Below are positions 23,925 through 40,521 of a stretch of 64,000 nucleotides of DNA, piece after piece. The DNA is from Stigmatella aurantiaca DW4/3-1 (GTDB lineage: Bacteria > Myxococcota > Myxococcia > Myxococcales > Myxococcaceae). How positions within the stretch are numbered: position 1 is the stretch's first letter; the number at the start of each line of letters is the position of its first letter. The notes under the pieces were generated by a model. It was not told the origin of the DNA and made no database searches. It saw only the letters and a program-made list of their open reading frames with translations. The translations under genes were made by a program, and so were the position numbers. The stretch covers positions 6,156,893-6,220,892 of the forward strand of contig NC_014623.1 of NCBI RefSeq assembly GCF_000165485.1. The letters are read 5' to 3'.

Positions 23925-25328
23925 GTGAACCGCTCCCCTGCCCTCCTCCTGCTCGCGGTCCTGGCCATGCTGGGGCTCACGGCATGCGCCCGGACGGCGA
24001 TCACCCCGGAGTGTCCCGTGGGATACGCCCTTCAGGGCGATACCTGCGAGTGCCTCACCGATCAGGCGTGTCCGGACGGGATGCGCTGCGAGGCAGGCGT
24101 CTGCTTCTGCCGGGACAGCTCCTGCTGCCCCGAGGGGCACGCGTATTCCGCCACCAGCGAGTCTTGCGTGTGCCGGGACGGCTCTTGCTGTCCTGAGGGC
24201 CATGTGTGGAACGCTGGCGCGGGGCGCTGCGAATGCGGTGAGCAGGAGTGTTGTCCCGCGGGCTACACCTTTGATTCCAGGAAAGGAGCCTGCCGCTGCA
24301 CGGCCAGCTCCTGCTGCCCGAGCGGCTTCCGGTATGAGCCCCAGACCGAGCGCTGCGTGTGTGATTCGGACGAGTGCTGTCCGGTGGATCACCGCTTCGA
24401 TCCCGATCGCAAGGACTGTGTCTGTGCCCGGGACTCGTGCTGCCCGCCGAACCACACCTACAGCCCGGGGGTGAACGCCTGTGTGTGCAATGGCGATGCG
24501 TGCTGTCCAGAGGGCTACCGCAAGGACGGGAGCGGAGAGCGCTGCATCTGCATCAGCGACGCGGCCTGTGGCCCCGGGAACTTCTGCGACGCCGCGTCCG
24601 GCGCCTGCCGCTGCCAGAGCGACGCGGGCTGCCCTTCCGGGCAGTACTGCAACGGCCTTGGCTTCTGCCAAACGCTCGGCAATTGCACGTCGAACGCCGA
24701 CTGCCCGCGCGACACCTTCTGTGACATCACCACGGACCGGTGCATCCCCACCGGCCCCTGCACACTCGATGAGCACTGCGCCTTCGGCCAGCTCTGTGAT
24801 GCCCTGATGGCCCGCTGCCGCCCTGGCTGCCGCCGCGACGCGGACTGCGCGGACAAGCAGGCCTGCGAGGCCGGCCAATGCCAGGACTACTGCCGCACCC
24901 ACGCGAGCTGCGGCGTGAACCTGTTCTGCGCGCCCTCTCAAGGGCTCTGCGGACCGCGCCCAGGCCGCGTGGACTGTCAGGACTGCACGGCCTCCCCCAC
25001 CGTCTGCGGTGGAAACGCCTCCTGCCTCACGTTCATCAGCGAAGGCCAGGTGGCACGGAACTTCTGCGGAACCCACTGCTCCACCGATGGGGATTGTCCC
25101 TCGGGCTACAGCTGCGCAGACGTCATCTATTCATGCACCACCGGAGAGGGCGGGACCTGTCCCTCGGACGGCAAGGCGCCGGGAAAGACCTTCACCTGCA
25201 AGGGCTTCTTGGTAGAGAACGAGCCGGGCGCCCGCTTTTACTGCACGGGGGATGATGGTCAGCCCCACGCCTATATCCAGTCCTGCGTGCCGCGGTCTGG
25301 CTTCTGTCCTGCCACCGAGTTGCCCTGA
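23925..25328 (+). CDS. Lipoprotein with seven tandem Cys-rich repeats
   Basis: 467 residues, GTG start. A signal peptide ends in LTAC. Residues ~62-208 are seven repeats of exactly 21 residues with the pattern C-x4-CCP-x-x-[HYF]-x8-C-x. They are followed by EGF/keratin-associated-like segments (CxSDAGCPSGQYC, CTSNADCPRDTFC and similar) and a Cys-rich tail. Such proteins are usually disulphide-stabilised surface stalks or adhesins. No enzymatic motif is visible. It lies 6 bp behind the vWA lipoprotein gene in the same direction. Confidence 0.85.
   Translation: MNRSPALLLLAVLAMLGLTACARTAITPECPVGYALQGDTCECLTDQACPDGMRCEAGVCFCRDSSCCPEGHAYSATSESCVCRDGSCCPEGHVWNAGAGRCECGEQECCPAGYTFDSRKGACRCTASSCCPSGFRYEPQTERCVCDSDECCPVDHRFDPDRKDCVCARDSCCPPNHTYSPGVNACVCNGDACCPEGYRKDGSGERCICISDAACGPGNFCDAASGACRCQSDAGCPSGQYCNGLGFCQTLGNCTSNADCPRDTFCDITTDRCIPTGPCTLDEHCAFGQLCDALMARCRPGCRRDADCADKQACEAGQCQDYCRTHASCGVNLFCAPSQGLCGPRPGRVDCQDCTASPTVCGGNASCLTFISEGQVARNFCGTHCSTDGDCPSGYSCADVIYSCTTGEGGTCPSDGKAPGKTFTCKGFLVENEPGARFYCTGDDGQPHAYIQSCVPRSGFCPATELP
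24108..24548 (+). repeat. Seven tandem 63-bp coding repeats
   Basis: Each unit starts with a TGC or TGT cysteine codon and encodes the 21-residue Cys-rich unit. The spacing is exact: the eighth Cys falls at 24549. Units differ in sequence outside the Cys-Cys-Pro core, so the array is old. Confidence 0.9.
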
Positions 25329-25345
25329 GCCGGAGGGCCCGCGCC

Positions 25346-26080
25346 TCAGTCCAGCCCCACCTGGGCCATGAAGTCCACGCTCTTGAGGCGGCGGCCCAGG
25401 TGGTGCGCGATGAAGACGTTGAGGATTCCCCGCGCCTGGGCGCGCAACTCCGGGGCCAGGGGCGTGCGATGGCCCTCCTGCAACGCGCGCAGTCCCGCCA
25501 GCAACGCGGCGGGCACCGCCACCGCGTCCCGGGCTCGCACACCGCATGGCTCGCACACCGCGCCCCCATGCGCCTGATCGAACCTCGGGCGCTCCCCGGG
25601 CTCGCCACCACACAACGCGCAGGCATCGAAACGGGGCATCAGGCCCGCGTGCGCCAGCGCGGACAGCTCGAAGGCGAGCAGCGAGGTCGGGCCTGCTTCC
25701 TTGGCATTCAGCCGGACGAGGTACTCCTCCAGGAGAGCAAACAGCTCCGGGTGAGGCTCATGGTCGCGCGTCAGTTCGCGGCACATCTCCACGGCGTACA
25801 AGGCCCGGGCAATGAGGGGCAGTTCCTGCCGCGCGGCGTAGTAGCCCGCCAGGATGTCGGTGGAGTCCAATCGCACCGTACTGCCGCGCGTCTCCACGAG
25901 GTGGACCCGCAGGTACATGAACGGCTCGAGCGCCCCCGCGAACCGCCGCTTGCTCTTCCGCGCCCCGGCAGCGAAAGCCGTGAGCTTGCCGTGCTGACGC
26001 GTCAGGAGCGTCACCATCCGGTCTGCCTCCCCGTAGTCCACGGTGGACAGCACCAGCGCCTCGTCAACGAACCGCTCCAT
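25346..26080 (-). CDS. recO: DNA repair protein RecO
   Basis: 244 residues. The N-terminal OB-fold reads FVDEALVLSTVDYGEADRMVTLLTRQHGKLTAFAAGARKSKRRF, the usual RecO opening. A C4 zinc site is visible in CALCGG and CEPCG. RecO anneals SSB-coated single strands and loads RecA with RecR. I use the Met at 26080; upstream in-frame Met would run into the preceding RodZ-like gene. Confidence 0.92.
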   Translation of the reverse strand: MERFVDEALVLSTVDYGEADRMVTLLTRQHGKLTAFAAGARKSKRRFAGALEPFMYLRVHLVETRGSTVRLDSTDILAGYYAARQELPLIARALYAVEMCRELTRDHEPHPELFALLEEYLVRLNAKEAGPTSLLAFELSALAHAGLMPRFDACALCGGEPGERPRFDQAHGGAVCEPCGVRARDAVAVPAALLAGLRALQEGHRTPLAPELRAQARGILNVFIAHHLGRRLKSVDFMAQVGLD

Positions 26081-26088
26081 GGTCCCGT

Positions 26089-26475
26089 TCAACCCCCGAA
26101 AGGGTTCGGAATCTTCCCTGTCGCCACGAGGAAGGCGCACACGCCCAAGAGCAGGACGAGCACCATCACCGTCAGCCCCACCCAGGCGCGCCGCCGCCGC
26201 TCCCGCTCCAGTGCGGCGGGGGTGGGCGCGGGGGTGGCTTTGTGGACTTCCTCGTAACGCAGCACGGCCTCTTCAGGCTCGAGGCCAATGACCTGCGCAT
26301 ACGCCCGGATGTAGCTCACGACGAAGACGCGCGCGGGCAACCGCTCGACCTGTCCCTCTTCCAGCGCGGTGATGAGGCTGGGAGGGATCTTCGTCGACCG
26401 GGAGATGTCCGCCCGGGACATGCCGCGCAGTTCCCGCTGCTGGGTGAGGTACTTGCCAAAGTCGAGATGGTCCAC
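26089..26475 (-). CDS. RodZ-like helix-turn-helix membrane protein
   Basis: 128 residues. Residues ~5-70 are an HTH_25/Xre-type domain (FGKYLTQQRELRGMSRADISRSTKIPPSLITALEEG), followed by a Pro/Ala linker, a basic stretch and one transmembrane helix (WVGLTVMVLVLLLGVCAFLV). This is the RodZ layout without the periplasmic domain. RodZ links MreB to the cell wall machinery. The stop is 8 bp before recO and the start 13 bp after tgl, so it is within an operon. Whether it acts on MreB is inference. Confidence 0.75.
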   Translation of the reverse strand: MDHLDFGKYLTQQRELRGMSRADISRSTKIPPSLITALEEGQVERLPARVFVVSYIRAYAQVIGLEPEEAVLRYEEVHKATPAPTPAALERERRRRAWVGLTVMVLVLLLGVCAFLVATGKIPNPFGG

Positions 26476-26488
26476 GGTCGTCCTGGGA

Positions 26489-27241
26489 CTACAGGTGCTC
26501 CCGGAGGCGGCGGCATTCGTCCTTCAGGGCCGGTTGGGCCGCCTTGTTCTCACACGTCGTGAAGCTCTCACGCGCTGCATCCGCCTTGCCCATCTTCGCC
26601 TGGCAGACCCCCTCACGCATGTAGGCATCCGCCACATCCGGACACATCTCCCGGTACCGGGAGAACTGGCGGCACGCTTCTTCCGTGTCGCCCGTCTGGT
26701 CATAGATGAACCCCAGGTTCTGGTAGCCCCGGCAGAAGTTCGGGTTGAGCGTCACCGCGGACTTGATGTTCTCCAGCGCCTTGGCCGTGTCGCCCTTCTT
26801 GAAGTACGCCCAGCCCAGGTTGCTCTGAGCAATGAAGGGGGTGGGATAGAGCATGTCGTTGAGCACCTGCTCGTACGTCCGAATGGCCTCGTCGTAGCGC
26901 CCCTGATCCAGGTAGACGTTGCCCAAGTTCGACCGGGCCTCTGAAAAGTTCGGCCTCAACTCGAGCGCCTTCTCGTACTCCGCGAGGGCCTCCGCATGGC
27001 GCCCAAAGGACAGGTGCAAGACGATGCCCAAGGCATTGCGGGCATCGGCGTTGTCGGGATCCAGCGCCACGGCCTGCTGGAACTCGCTCAGCGCCTCCTG
27101 GATGCTGCCAGCCTGCTGGGCCTGGATGCCCAGATTGTAGTGAATCTCCGAGCTCTGGCGCTCCTTCTCGGTGGGAATGTGCTTGCAGCCGGAGAGCACG
27201 AGGGCGAGCGCCAGGGGCCAGGCAGGAATGAGACGGGGCAT
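26489..27241 (-). CDS. tgl: TPR lipoprotein, probable type IV pilus secretin assembly factor Tgl
   Basis: 250 residues. The signal peptide ends in the lipobox LVLSGC (Cys19), followed by about six tetratricopeptide repeats (IHYNLGIQAQQAGSIQEAL..., ARNALGIVLHL..., ARSNLGNVYLDQGRYDEAI..., AQSNLGWAYFKKGDTAKAL..., GYQNLGFIYDQTGDTEEAC). Size, lipobox and repeat number match myxococcal Tgl / PilF-PilW, which assembles the PilQ secretin and in Myxococcus can be transferred between cells. The name rests on my recollection of the M. xanthus sequence and neighbourhood. Confidence 0.75.
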   Translation of the reverse strand: MPRLIPAWPLALALVLSGCKHIPTEKERQSSEIHYNLGIQAQQAGSIQEALSEFQQAVALDPDNADARNALGIVLHLSFGRHAEALAEYEKALELRPNFSEARSNLGNVYLDQGRYDEAIRTYEQVLNDMLYPTPFIAQSNLGWAYFKKGDTAKALENIKSAVTLNPNFCRGYQNLGFIYDQTGDTEEACRQFSRYREMCPDVADAYMREGVCQAKMGKADAARESFTTCENKAAQPALKDECRRLREHL

Positions 27242-27269
27242 GGTGTGACTCAGACTCGGGGGTGTGGAC

Positions 27270-27734
27270 TCAGAAAGCCGCCAGGAACCGTCCCAGCGTG
27301 GCGGCCGCGTTGCGCTTCTCTTCGACGCGCTTCTGGACGGCGGGCACCTGGCGGGGATCCCGGAAGAAGACAGGCAGCGTGTGGAGCAGCTCCTCCTGGG
27401 TGGCCTGCGCCATGGAGCGCCAGTTCGAGTTGTCCATCATGAAGCCCATGGACTCGACAAAGGCGAGCGCCTCCGCCTCCTCGCTCAGGTACTCCTCGAA
27501 GCTCGCGTTGCGCTTGCCCGAGACGTAGACCGCGCACTCGGCCGCCTCGGCCAAGTACAGGTAGATGAAGGTCGCAAAGCCCGTGGAGCCCCTCAGCCCC
27601 AGGATGAACGCCTGGGCGGGTCCCGCGGGCTTGCCGGGGATGAACAGGTGGGGCGAGTTGAGCGACGTATGCAGCGCGATCACCTGTTCGCGGCTCGCGG
27701 GAAGCCCGCGATATCTTTCATCGACATTGAACAA
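27270..27734 (-). CDS. Conserved hypothetical protein (154 aa)
   Basis: I do not recognise a family. It is soluble, with no signal peptide, and contains a hydrophobic core segment (FATFIYLYLAEAAECAVYV) and an acidic middle (FEEYLSEEAEALAFVESMGFMMD). It lies between a secreted protein gene and tgl in the same direction, so it may be part of the same unit. Confidence 0.6.
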   Translation of the reverse strand: MFNVDERYRGLPASREQVIALHTSLNSPHLFIPGKPAGPAQAFILGLRGSTGFATFIYLYLAEAAECAVYVSGKRNASFEEYLSEEAEALAFVESMGFMMDNSNWRSMAQATQEELLHTLPVFFRDPRQVPAVQKRVEEKRNAAATLGRFLAAF

Positions 27735-27757
27735 GGGACCCGCCGCCTCCTCGGACG

Positions 27758-28420
27758 CTACCGCGTGGTGAGCGTGAACTCCTCGGACACATCTTGCGTG
27801 TCCGCCGCCGTGCGTTGGAACTGGATGATCGGGTTGTCGATCATCACATTGTCCCCACCCACATTGCCTTCACCAATGATGACCTTGAAATAGTGTTGAG
27901 GCGAGTAACTCTTCCTCTCTCCCGCCGACGTCTTGTGGGCGGTGAGCAAAATGGTGTTCTTGCCTGGCTGGAGATTTCGCGTCACGTCCTGGATCACCTG
28001 CTCCTCGCTGCCCCGGAGCTTCCGGATCCACTTGGAGTTGATGTAGACGTCGATGTCGTACTCGGCCATGCCCGGCACGCCCTGGGCCGTCACCAGAAAG
28101 TAGCGCTGGGTGAGCCGAGGGGGTGCTTCGGCCACGGGCGCCGCCGCTGCGGGAGGGGCCCCTGCCGCGGGCGGAGGCCCCGGGGGGGTGGAGGCCGGAG
28201 CCACAGTCGGCGGAGGCGTCACCACGCGGGCCGCATAGCCGGGTGCATCGATGTAGATATCGCCCTTCTCGTCGATGCGGACGGTGGCCTTCTCGAACTT
28301 CTGCTGCGTGACCCCGTCGATCCGGACACCGTTGAGGTACACAGATTTGGCGGAGGCCAGCGTGGGCGCCATCAGGGCCGTGAGCGAGAGCCAGACGGCA
28401 GGCAAGGTCGAGCGAGACAT
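27758..28420 (-). CDS. Secreted protein of unknown function
   Basis: 220 residues from Met at 28420, chosen because AGGAG sits 8 bases upstream; an upstream in-frame Met would add nine unconserved residues. The signal peptide reads PAVWLSLTALMAPTLASA. An N-terminal part with KSVYLNGVRIDGVTQQKFEKATVRID is followed by a Pro/Ala linker (about 77-112) and a C-terminal beta-rich domain. No catalytic motif is seen. Periplasmic location inferred. Confidence 0.75.
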   Translation of the reverse strand: MSRSTLPAVWLSLTALMAPTLASAKSVYLNGVRIDGVTQQKFEKATVRIDEKGDIYIDAPGYAARVVTPPPTVAPASTPPGPPPAAGAPPAAAAPVAEAPPRLTQRYFLVTAQGVPGMAEYDIDVYINSKWIRKLRGSEEQVIQDVTRNLQPGKNTILLTAHKTSAGERKSYSPQHYFKVIIGEGNVGGDNVMIDNPIIQFQRTAADTQDVSEEFTLTTR

Positions 28421-28547
28421 GGGCGTCACTCCTGGGTAAATCCCCAAAGGTCCCAGGAACTTACAGCCCCATTAGCGCACCCTGCGGGACCGGACAAGGC
28501 GTGCGTGCACGAATGTGAACGCGCCCCGCAGCCAGACATTCTCTTCA

Positions 28548-29282
28548 TTACGGGGTCGCGGGTTCGGTATTCCCATCCCGCTGTGCGAGGGCCCAGTCGC
28601 CCCCCAGGCCCTCTCCCTCGCGGAAGCGCCTGAAGTCCCGTTTGACCAGCCGGGGATAACGGCGGAAGGCTTCCAACTCCTTGTCCTTGAGGGCCTTGCG
28701 AATGCGGGTGGGCCCCGCGTTGTAGGCCATCAGGGCCAGCTCCAGGTCTCCTCCGAAGCGCTCCTGCAAGGTCCGCAGGTAGCGGATGCCCAGGCGGACG
28801 CACAGGGCGGGATCCGCCGCGACCTCCTCCCGGGTCAGGCGCAGACCTTCCTTCTCGGCCAGAAAATGCAGGGTGCTGGGTTTGATCTGCATCAGCCCCC
28901 GGGCCCCCTTCTCGGAGATGGCCTCCTCCGCGAAGTCCGACTCCACGTCGATGACGGCCAGGATCAGCAGCGGATCATACCCAGAGCGGTGGGCTTCCTC
29001 GGCGATGGCCTGACCGAGCTGGCGACGCAGGGTGAGGCCCAGTTCGGGAGCACGCTTGGCCAGCACCGCGTCAATCAGCGAGGCGTCATGTGAGGCGGAC
29101 TCCGTCACCACGGCCACGGAGAGCACCGGGGCGGGCGCAGGCTGACTGAGCACCGGAATCACGCGGGCGGACACCACCAGCGCCATTCCGGCGATCAGCG
29201 GCAGCTTGGCGCACCCCGCGCTTGACGCGTGGAGCCACGCCAGCCACTTCGCTCCCCGCGCTCGCGCGGGCGAGGAAGTCAC
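28548..29282 (-). CDS. Lytic transglycosylase (SLT domain)
   Basis: 244 residues with an N-terminal hydrophobic segment (membrane anchor or signal). The SLT fold carries VIDVESDF with catalytic Glu114, then GARGLMQIKPST and ALMAYNAGPTRI, the three hallmark motifs of family 1 lytic transglycosylases. It should cleave peptidoglycan glycan strands giving 1,6-anhydro-MurNAc ends. Its first codon overlaps the stop of the upstream phasin-like gene. Confidence 0.88.
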   Translation of the reverse strand: MTSSPARARGAKWLAWLHASSAGCAKLPLIAGMALVVSARVIPVLSQPAPAPVLSVAVVTESASHDASLIDAVLAKRAPELGLTLRRQLGQAIAEEAHRSGYDPLLILAVIDVESDFAEEAISEKGARGLMQIKPSTLHFLAEKEGLRLTREEVAADPALCVRLGIRYLRTLQERFGGDLELALMAYNAGPTRIRKALKDKELEAFRRYPRLVKRDFRRFREGEGLGGDWALAQRDGNTEPATP

Positions 29283-29626
29283 TTCTGCTGCCCCAGGGCA
29301 TCGATGCGTGCGGCAAGCCTCGCCAGCCGCGCCTCGAAGTCCTGCAGCTCCTCTCGCCGGGGGACCTTCAGCCGGGTCAATGTTCCCCGGACGGCTTCCT
29401 CGACATTGCGCTCCAGGTCCCGGCGGTGCCCCACCAGACGCTCCGTGAAATCACGTGCCTGGCGCTTCACCTCTTCCTGGCTCCAGCCGGCCGTGGAGGC
29501 CACGCGCTGGAGGGTCCTGTTCACCTCTTCCTCGGCGGTCGAGACGGCCAGGAGCGCCTGGCTCCAGATCCGCTCGAACGTCTCTGCAACAGGGTGCTTC
29601 TCTCGGGGGGCCTCTGGCTTGTCCAT
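29279..29626 (-). CDS. Phasin-like coiled-coil protein 1
   Basis: 115 residues from Met at 29626, which is preceded by a GGAG. Almost wholly helical with heptad-like Ala/Leu/Glu/Arg spacing (FERIWSQALLAVSTAEEEVNRTLQRVASTAG, then ELQDFEARLARLAARIDALGQQK), resembling PhaF/PhaI-type phasins or the poly(hydroxyalkanoate) granule-associated family. Such proteins coat storage granules or bind DNA. No PHA synthase is in the window, so the role is inference. Overlaps the transglycosylase start by 4 bp. Confidence 0.6.
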   Translation of the reverse strand: MDKPEAPREKHPVAETFERIWSQALLAVSTAEEEVNRTLQRVASTAGWSQEEVKRQARDFTERLVGHRRDLERNVEEAVRGTLTRLKVPRREELQDFEARLARLAARIDALGQQK

Positions 29627-29767
29627 GCGGTCACTCCGGGAGGAGCCCAGACCGGAACGGCCTGGGCTTGAGGAAATCCGGGCTGGAAATAAGCACACCC
29701 CGGCTGCGAAGGGAACGGCACCCTCCCTCCTACCCTTCCCTTCGTTGACTCGTGAAGCAAACCCGCG

Positions 29768-30196
29768 TCAGGAAGCGGACGGCCGGGAACCCATCCGGCC
29801 GGTGACCTTCTTCACGGCCGCGGGGAGAAGCTGATCCAACTTCTTCGACAGGCGCGACAGCTCCCGGTTGATCTCCTTCACCTGCGCTTGGCTCGCCACA
29901 CCCACGGCCTCCACGGCCCGGGCTTGGAACCCATCCAGGCGCTTGCGCAGCTCCGTCCGGACCTGCGTGGCCCGGCGGCCCAGCAGCTTCACCTTGGGGT
30001 TCTCCAGCAGGGTCTCCGTGTTGAGCTGACCCAGCAGCTTCTCGACCTCTTTGGCCGAGTCCTGCCCACGTTCCTTGAGCGTGTTCAGAACCTTGCTGGC
30101 TTCCTGCTCAAGTCCCTCGAAGCGCTTCTGCGCGCCCTCGAGCTGTCCCTTCACAAACGTCTCCAGGTTGCGAGCTTTGACGTGGGTGGTGGCCAT
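29768..30196 (-). CDS. Phasin-like coiled-coil protein 2
   Basis: 142 residues from Met at 30196, chosen because GGGAGAG lies 6 bases upstream; the ATG at 30202 abuts it. Helical and basic at the C-terminus, with FVKGQLEGAQKRFEGLEQEASKVLNTLKERGQD followed by TELRKRLDGFQARAVEAVGVASQAQVKEINRELSRLSKKLDQLL, again like the PhaF/PhaI group. Paired with the smaller phasin-like gene downstream. Granule binding is inferred. Confidence 0.65.
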   Translation of the reverse strand: MATTHVKARNLETFVKGQLEGAQKRFEGLEQEASKVLNTLKERGQDSAKEVEKLLGQLNTETLLENPKVKLLGRRATQVRTELRKRLDGFQARAVEAVGVASQAQVKEINRELSRLSKKLDQLLPAAVKKVTGRMGSRPSAS

Positions 30197-30230
30197 GTGC
30201 ATCTCTCCCTGCTGGACTGGGTTGGGTTGA

Positions 30231-30246
30231 TTGACGAATCGGTCAA
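30231..30246. promoter_or_regulatory. Inverted repeat TTGAC-N6-GTCAA upstream of phasin-like gene
   Basis: Perfect 5-bp palindromic arms with a 6-bp spacer, 35 bp before the start of the phasin-like gene and in a relatively AT-rich patch. A -35-like TTGACG also lies just upstream on the minus strand. It could be a repressor site; chance occurrence cannot be ruled out. Confidence 0.3.
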
Positions 30247-30299
30247 CTCATTAACGCAGCGCATTAGTCCCGTCAAGCGGGGAGCGAGAAAAGCAAGTA

Positions 30300-30342
30300 C
30301 AAAAAGAAACCGCCGCCCGGAATTTTGAAGTCCGGACGGCGG
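30300..30342 (-). terminator. Intrinsic terminator of the rpoBC superoperon
   Basis: Arms 30310-30321 and 30331-30342 pair with one mismatch in twelve, loop of 9, followed on the minus strand by a T-rich run (TTTCTTTTT). It lies 35 bp beyond the rpoC stop. Confidence 0.9.
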
Positions 30343-30376
30343 CAGTCACTTCAGGGGGCGGTCTGCCCTGCGAGCG

Positions 30377-34594
<4,218 letters not shown>

Positions 34595-34728
34595 GTTGCC
34601 TCCGAAATCTCTTGGAGCGCCAAGGCGCTCTTGCGTTGCGGGACTGCACCGCCGCCCATGCCCGGACGCCCGCCCTCTCTGGGAGCGGGCATCCGCTGGG
34701 CGGCGCCTGCGTGACTCAGCCCTTCGGG

Positions 34729-39003
<4,275 letters not shown>

Positions 39004-39056
39004 ACTTCAGTAACGCGCGGCGGCGGCGGGAAATTTAGGAATCGTCAAATGGGCAA

Positions 39057-39089
39057 AGCCGACATCCCCCTTTTCAGGAGGCGTCGGCC
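39057..39089 (-). terminator. Imperfect hairpin in the rplL-rpoB gap (possible attenuator)
   Basis: GCCGAC at 39058-39063 pairs with GTCGGC at 39083-39088, with more partly paired bases inside, between rplL and rpoB. It is followed by TTTGCCC, not a real U-run. In enterics this gap holds an attenuator and an RNase III site; function here is inference. Confidence 0.4.
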
Positions 39090-39147
39090 TGCTCAACCAG
39101 CCAGGGAGGCGCCTGGAACTTCCCGGAACCAAGCGCCCCCTGTTGAA

Positions 39148-39525
39148 CTACTTGACCTCGACGGTCGCACCAGCCGCGGTGAGCTGGTCCTTGAACTTCT
39201 TGGCGTCGTCCTTGGACACGCCCTCCTTGACGTTCTTCGGAGCGCCCTCGACCAGGTCCTTGGCCTCCTTCAGGCCCAGGCCGGTGATCGCGCGGATCTC
39301 CTTGATGACGTTGATCTTGTTGGCACCGGCGTTGGCCAGGACCACCGTGAACTCCGTCTTCTCCTCGACAGGAGCGGCGGCAGCGGCACCGGCGGCCGGG
39401 CCCGCGGCCACGGCCACGGCGGCGGCGGAAACGCCCCACTTGTTCTCAAGCAGCTTCACCAGCTCTCCCGCCTCGAGGACGGTGAGAGTGGAGAGTTCCT
39501 CTGCAATCTTGTTCAGATCAGCCAT
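39148..39525 (-). CDS. rplL: 50S ribosomal protein L7/L12
   Basis: 125 residues: N-terminal dimerisation helix ([29 protein letters not shown]), an Ala-rich hinge, and the C-terminal factor-binding domain ending with AGATVEVK. It forms the L12 stalk that recruits translation GTPases. It lies 91 bp behind rplJ in the usual order. Confidence 0.97.
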   Translation of the reverse strand: MADLNKIAEELSTLTVLEAGELVKLLENKWGVSAAAVAVAAGPAAGAAAAAPVEEKTEFTVVLANAGANKINVIKEIRAITGLGLKEAKDLVEGAPKNVKEGVSKDDAKKFKDQLTAAGATVEVK

Positions 39526-39616
39526 TGTGATTCATCCTTCTGGGTTCATCTAACCGGCCGGGACTCCAGCGGAGCAAAAGGCCGGGGGTTGTCAGTGAGA
39601 ATGCTTCTCGATTCGG

Positions 39617-40138
39617 TTACTTGGACTCGCCCTGCTCGCTACGGGCCTGAAGCACCCGCGCAAGCTGCGAACCAGGGGCCGACAGGGTCCGAACCAACTT
39701 GGAGGCCGGCTGGTTCAACATCCCCAGCAGCTGTCCACGCAACTCCGTCAGACCGGGCATCTTCGCCAGGGCCTTCACGCCCTCGACGTTGATCCTCTTG
39801 CCCTGAACGACGGCGCTCCGGATCTTGATCGTCTCCAAGTCCTTGATGAACTCGGTGAGGATCTTGGCCGGGGCGATGACATCGTCGTAGCTGATCGCCA
39901 GCGCGACGGGGCCCTTGAAATCGTCGGCGATGACTTCCACCGACGTCCCCTTGGCCGCCCGCTTGGCGAGCGTGTTCTTGATGACCTTGTAATCGACCTT
40001 GGCCTCGCGGAACTTCCGGCGGAGCTTGGTCACGGTCTCCACGTCCAGCTTGGAAAACTCGGCGACAATGGCGGTCTGAGTCCGCTGGAACTTGTCGCTG
40101 AGTTCCTTGATCATCTCTTCCTTCTCGCTCTTCTGCAC
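39617..40138 (-). CDS. rplJ: 50S ribosomal protein L10
   Basis: 173 residues, GTG start with a near-perfect Shine-Dalgarno AAGGAGGTGA eight bases upstream. The N-terminal KEEMIKELSDKFQRTQTAIVAEFSKLDVETVTKLRRKFREAKVDYKVIKNTLAKRA is typical of L10, and the long C-terminal helix for L12 binding is present. With L12 it usually represses its own operon by binding the mRNA leader. Confidence 0.97.
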   Translation of the reverse strand: MQKSEKEEMIKELSDKFQRTQTAIVAEFSKLDVETVTKLRRKFREAKVDYKVIKNTLAKRAAKGTSVEVIADDFKGPVALAISYDDVIAPAKILTEFIKDLETIKIRSAVVQGKRINVEGVKALAKMPGLTELRGQLLGMLNQPASKLVRTLSAPGSQLARVLQARSEQGESK

Positions 40139-40400
40139 CTTGACTCACCTCCTTACGAGACCCACCTATTCGGTGGGCTTGATGCCTGGGCCAAAGCGGC
40201 AGAGCGAGAGGAGCCTTCGAGAGGCACCACACCGCACCTCCAAGTCTCGGCAGGGCTGGCCTCGCGGCCGTTTGAACCCAGGAAGCGCCATTTCTTCCGA
40301 CCGGTTTCCCGGTTCCCAAACGGAAGACATGCCGTCGCCTCGGTCCCTGCTGTCATGAACCAGGGATGGACACCCCGTTAAACGAACGTGGCGCCCGAAT
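40139..40400 (-). promoter_or_regulatory. rplJ leader region (probable L10 autoregulation site)
   Basis: Long untranslated stretch between rplA and rplJ. It contains a CCCACC/GGTGGG hairpin (40159-40180) that ends just ahead of the Shine-Dalgarno, where an L10-L12 complex could occlude translation. L10 leaders are known in many bacteria; I cannot verify the conserved fold by eye. No ORF is convincing here. Confidence 0.45.
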
Positions 40401-40404
40401 TGCA

Positions 40405-40432
40405 AAAGCCGGGGGCCTATACCCCCGGCTTT
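40405..40432 (-). terminator. Hairpin terminator/attenuator after rplA
   Basis: Perfect 11-bp arms (40405-40415 and 40422-40432) with a 6-base loop, ending in TTTTGCAATT on the minus strand. It separates rplKA from rplJL and could attenuate read-through. Confidence 0.75.
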
Positions 40433-40521
40433 GGCAAAGATCCAGCCTTTTTTGCGCGCAAATGTACGACCGCCGACAGAGGGGCCCTTGAAGCCTGCCT
40501 GCCGAGCGGCCGAAGGACCGG

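Noticed and set aside
24108-24548. CRISPR-like periodic repeat
   Set aside because: Periodicity is 63 bp inside a coding frame with Cys codons in register; there are no identical direct repeats with spacers and no cas genes.
22800-25076. 758-codon minus-strand open frame over the vWA and Cys-rich lipoprotein genes
   Set aside because: Both plus-strand genes have signal peptides and clear domains; the antisense frame is Ala/Gly/Arg-rich with none.
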